NCBI RefSeq assembly: GCF_900167935.1
Contig: NZ_FUYL01000013.1
Span: 61,876-125,875, forward strand
DNA length: 64,000 nucleotides
From: Maribacter arcticus
GTDB taxonomy: Bacteria > Bacteroidota > Bacteroidia > Flavobacteriales > Flavobacteriaceae
Direction of reading: 5' to 3'
Program-made: the position numbers and the translations under genes
Shown here: piece after piece, positions 61,542 through 64,000 of the stretch
Numbering within the stretch: the first letter of the stretch is position 1
Layout of the letters: the number at the start of each line of letters is the position of its first letter
The notes under the pieces: model-generated
The model's database searches: none
What the model saw: the letters and a program-made list of their open reading frames with translations, nothing else
What the model was told of the DNA's origin: nothing

Positions 61542-63533
61542 ATGAAATATATAGTTCTAGTTTTAGTGTTTTTCACATCTTCGATTATTAATGGTCAAGA
61601 AAAAATAGAAAGAAGAGATAAAAAGACCGATTCACTTTCGCTTTCAAAAAAGGCAATACCACTAAAGCCAATAGATAAATTGAAGGCAGATACGGTAGGC
61701 ATAACTATAAAAGATTATAAAATAATCACTTTCGAGAGAGATACTACCTTTCTAGATACTACCCTTACCATTCAAAAAGAATACAAGTATAATTACCTAC
61801 GTGAAGATGATTTTGAACTGATGTCTTTTTCTAATATTGGTCAAGCGTATAATACTCTTGGTGTTGATTTAGAGAGAATAAATATATATCCAAGTTTGGG
61901 GGCAACGGCAAAGGATAGAAAATATCTGGAAAAAGAGCAGATAAATTATTACAATGTCGCCACTCCAATGACTGAGCTATTCTTTAAAACCACATTGGAA
62001 CAGGGCCAATTGTTAGATGCGAATTTAACGTTCAATACATCTAGAAGACTTAATTTCTCTGTAGGTTATATTGGCCATCGTTCCTTAGGTAAGTATAATA
62101 ATAGTCAAATACAATCCGGTAATTTTATTACAACGACCAACTATTTGTCAAGAAACGGAAGATATTCTTTAAGAGCACATATTGCTGCACAGAATATTTT
62201 ATCCCAAGAAAATGGGGGTTTGGCAGAAAAGGTAGCACAATTCGAATCTGGGGATAAAGATTTTATTAATAGACCTAGGGTAGATGTTCTCTTAGATGAT
62301 ACGGACAATAAGATTTTAGGTAAACGTTATTATTTAGACCATGTATATAAATTAGTAAGAACACAGTTAGATTCAACTCGGTTTGAAAAGACATCGCTGT
62401 CTATTGGTCATGTATTTGATTATGAAACCAAGTATTATCAGTTAATTCAATCGAAAAATGACACCCTTTTTGGGGATGTTATTCTTACTGACATTAATGA
62501 TAAGGCATATTTAAAAACTTTCTACAACGAAGTAAACGCCGAGTTTTATAATAGAACGCTAGGTAAACTTACAGGAGGTGTCAATGTCTACAATTATGAT
62601 TACTATTTCAATAGTCTATTTATCAAGGAAGATGGTACTGTTATTCCAAATAGATTAAAAGGTACTGAGTTCGGAATAGGGGGTAAGTATGAAAAAAGGA
62701 TAGGATGCTTTGATTTCAATGCTAATTTGAAATATAATATTTCTGGAAATTTGACAGGGAACCTTTTGAATGCATCGGCTTCATATGACATTAATAAGGA
62801 TAACAAATTAAAATTCACTCTTCATTCTTCTTCTAGGTTGCCTAATTTTAATTATCTATTATATCAAAGCGAATATTTAAATTATAACTGGGATAATAGT
62901 AAGGCGTTTGAAAAGGAAAGAATAAGTAGCCTTAAAGCTGAGTTTAATTCTAGTACCTGGGGTAACCTGATGCTTAAATACAGTAATATAGATAACTATA
63001 CTTATTTCGCTCCTGTGTCTGAGAATGTAATTGAAGATGGTTTAGAGAATGCATACATTAAGCCCTTACAAGAGAATAATGGTATCTCCTATTTGAAAGT
63101 CAAGTATGAAAAGGAATTCAAGGTCGGAATGTTTGCTTTGAACAATACAGTAATGTACCAAAATGTGACACAAGATGAGCAAGTAATGAATCTACCTCAA
63201 ATTGTTACAAGAAATACATTATACTTTTCTTCAGATGTTTTTAAGAAAGCCATGTACTTACAGACAGGAGTTACTTTCAAATATTTTACTAGTTATAATA
63301 TGAATGCCTACAATCCTATTCTGGGAGAGTTTTATATTCAGAACAAAGAGGAGTTTGGAGGATACCCTTTGCTTGATTTTTTCATAAATGCACGAATCAA
63401 GCAAACACGTATTTATTTAAAGGCAGAACATTTTAACTCCGCTTTCTCTGGATATAATTACTATGCTGCGCCAGATTATCCTTATCGTGATTTTGTAATT
63501 CGGTTTGGTTTAGTCTGGAATTTCTTTTCCTAG
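61542..63533 (+). CDS. putative porin (Porin_10 type outer-membrane barrel)
   Basis: 663 residues. Signal peptide at 1-18 (VLVLVFFTSSIING). Then a Thr/Ser/Lys linker (KKTDSLSLSKKAIPL), then a long barrel domain of alternating hydrophobic strands (VATPMTELFFKTTLEQGQLLDANLTFNTSRRLNFSVGY) that ends YRDFVIRFGLVWNFFS, a typical outer-membrane closing strand. Matches the Porin_10 family of Bacteroidetes. A pore for small solutes or an assembly role is expected. Own terminator not seen; followed by the rRNA leader. Confidence 0.85.
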   Translation: MKYIVLVLVFFTSSIINGQEKIERRDKKTDSLSLSKKAIPLKPIDKLKADTVGITIKDYKIITFERDTTFLDTTLTIQKEYKYNYLREDDFELMSFSNIGQAYNTLGVDLERINIYPSLGATAKDRKYLEKEQINYYNVATPMTELFFKTTLEQGQLLDANLTFNTSRRLNFSVGYIGHRSLGKYNNSQIQSGNFITTTNYLSRNGRYSLRAHIAAQNILSQENGGLAEKVAQFESGDKDFINRPRVDVLLDDTDNKILGKRYYLDHVYKLVRTQLDSTRFEKTSLSIGHVFDYETKYYQLIQSKNDTLFGDVILTDINDKAYLKTFYNEVNAEFYNRTLGKLTGGVNVYNYDYYFNSLFIKEDGTVIPNRLKGTEFGIGGKYEKRIGCFDFNANLKYNISGNLTGNLLNASASYDINKDNKLKFTLHSSSRLPNFNYLLYQSEYLNYNWDNSKAFEKERISSLKAEFNSSTWGNLMLKYSNIDNYTYFAPVSENVIEDGLENAYIKPLQENNGISYLKVKYEKEFKVGMFALNNTVMYQNVTQDEQVMNLPQIVTRNTLYFSSDVFKKAMYLQTGVTFKYFTSYNMNAYNPILGEFYIQNKEEFGGYPLLDFFINARIKQTRIYLKAEHFNSAFSGYNYYAAPDYPYRDFVIRFGLVWNFFS

Positions 63534-63723
63534 TCCAAATAGTAAGTTACTGGTAATGTGTATTTTGCTATATTCAGTGCTATTTAAAATCACGTAATCT
63601 GCTGATTTATTGATAGTTAAATATAATTGTTGTTTAATCGCGAGTCACACTTTGTTAACTTCCGTAAAATCAGGGTTGTATGATATGTTGTAAAAAGTAT
63701 TGTATTTTTTTTATGTAAAGGGT
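63534..63723. other. AT-rich gap before the rRNA promoters
   Basis: 190 bases with no open frame, tRNA or repeat that I can recognise. It separates the porin gene from the first rRNA promoter. Confidence 0.5.
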
Positions 63724-63753
63724 TTGTGTATTTAGAAATAGGGTGTACATTTG
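63724..63753 (+). promoter_or_regulatory. first rRNA-type promoter (P1)
   Basis: TTG at 63724-63726 (within TTTG), a 19-base spacer, then TACATTTG at 63746-63753. Exact consensus and spacing. It precedes P2 by 137 bases. Confidence 0.75.
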
Positions 63754-63860
63754 CACCCCGCAAACGAGGAAGATGTTATTGGAATCGTGGGTCGGGAGCA
63801 AGTTCATATAGATGTTGATTTACCGGATTAAAAAAAGAAATATTTATTTTTCTTAAAAAG

Positions 63861-63890
63861 TTGTCAGGTTAAAAAACAGTTGTATATTTG
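63861..63890 (+). promoter_or_regulatory. second rRNA-type promoter (P2)
   Basis: TTG at 63861-63863, a 19-base spacer, then TATATTTG at 63883-63890, followed by GCAGCC. The same core and start region as the tRNA-fMet promoter, typical of stable RNA genes in this group. Confidence 0.85.
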
Positions 63891-64000
63891 CAGCCGCTTA
63901 GGGAAACACCTAGGGGAAACGAAGGGCCGGAAGTCGTAAGATTTAGGTACTTTTTTAGAAGTTCATTGAAATATTGTGGAGATAAGAATCGAGAATAGGT
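63891..64000 (+). other. rRNA operon leader, truncated by the window end
   Basis: About 110 bases downstream of P2 with no open frame. It contains AGTTCATTGAAATATTG near 63960, which resembles the boxA-like antitermination site found before 16S in Bacteroidetes (AGTTCTTTGACAT...). The 16S 5' end is not reached within the window, so this is inference. Confidence 0.65.

Overview
The window is a 64 kb piece of a chromosome from a marine-type member of the Flavobacteriaceae (Bacteroidetes). The evidence is the AT-rich sequence, a SusC/SusD pair, GSCFA, DUF4230 and Porin_10 proteins, a vanadium haloperoxidase-like protein, and promoters of the Bacteroidetes type (TTG, about 19-20 bases, TAnnTTTG) before several genes. 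Most genes are intact and ordinary. I see no insertion sequence, prophage or CRISPR array. The genus cannot be fixed from this window; the 16S gene appears to start just beyond the right edge.

Layout. 1-3347: end of a tyrosine catabolic operon (homogentisate dioxygenase, fumarylacetoacetase, flavin reductase-like protein). 3400-4894: a cation efflux protein and a DUF4287/DUF5655 protein, minus strand. 5170-11963: a three-gene operon joining transglutaminase, DUF2126, circularly permuted ATP-grasp and alpha-E domains, a predicted peptide-ligation system of unknown product. 11994-14608: malonate uptake and activation (madM, madL, matB-like). 15144-19350: a secreted GH2 glycosidase and a type IA topoisomerase. 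19602-19674: initiator tRNA with its own promoter and terminator. 19867-24434: alanine symporter, era, a lone NeuD-like acyltransferase, der. 24523-27656: TPM, TPM, LemA, MerR and M23 peptidase genes on the minus strand. 27761-32937: alaS, a TPR lipoprotein, GSCFA and DUF4230 genes.

32927-35774 holds an unusually long phenylalanine hydroxylase with a DUF3291 gene, divergent from an Lrp/AsnC regulator. With the genes at 1-2420 this gives the Phe -> Tyr -> homogentisate -> fumarate + acetoacetate route in two separate blocks. 35833-40570 is a mixed stretch with a DUF4136 lipoprotein, a 52-residue Cys-rich protein, a mini zincin-like protein, a PLP desulfhydrase/deaminase, a LysM glucosaminidase, hemL and DoxX. 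40619-46128 carries envelope or secreted proteins: haloperoxidase, a relic of an outer-membrane barrel gene, a Spy-like protein, a 59-residue secreted peptide and a large zinc metalloprotease. 46323-53042 contains a DASS anion transporter, lysS, a thioredoxin-fold protein, a membrane-tethered LuxR-type regulator, a 51-residue YqaE/Pmp3 protein, a lipoprotein and lipB.

53077-63533 holds a TapB/DUF3108-like protein, a large lipoprotein with probable beta-propeller, rnhB, a SusC/SusD pair with no nearby glycan-degrading enzymes, and a Porin_10 protein. The last 280 bases carry two well-formed promoters in tandem and an rRNA-type leader.

The best candidates for undescribed biology are the transglutaminase/ATP-grasp/alpha-E operon, the enlarged phenylalanine hydroxylase, the tethered LuxR regulator with its neighbours, and several perfect inverted repeats that sit on or near promoters. 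Functions are read from motifs and family knowledge; no database search was possible.
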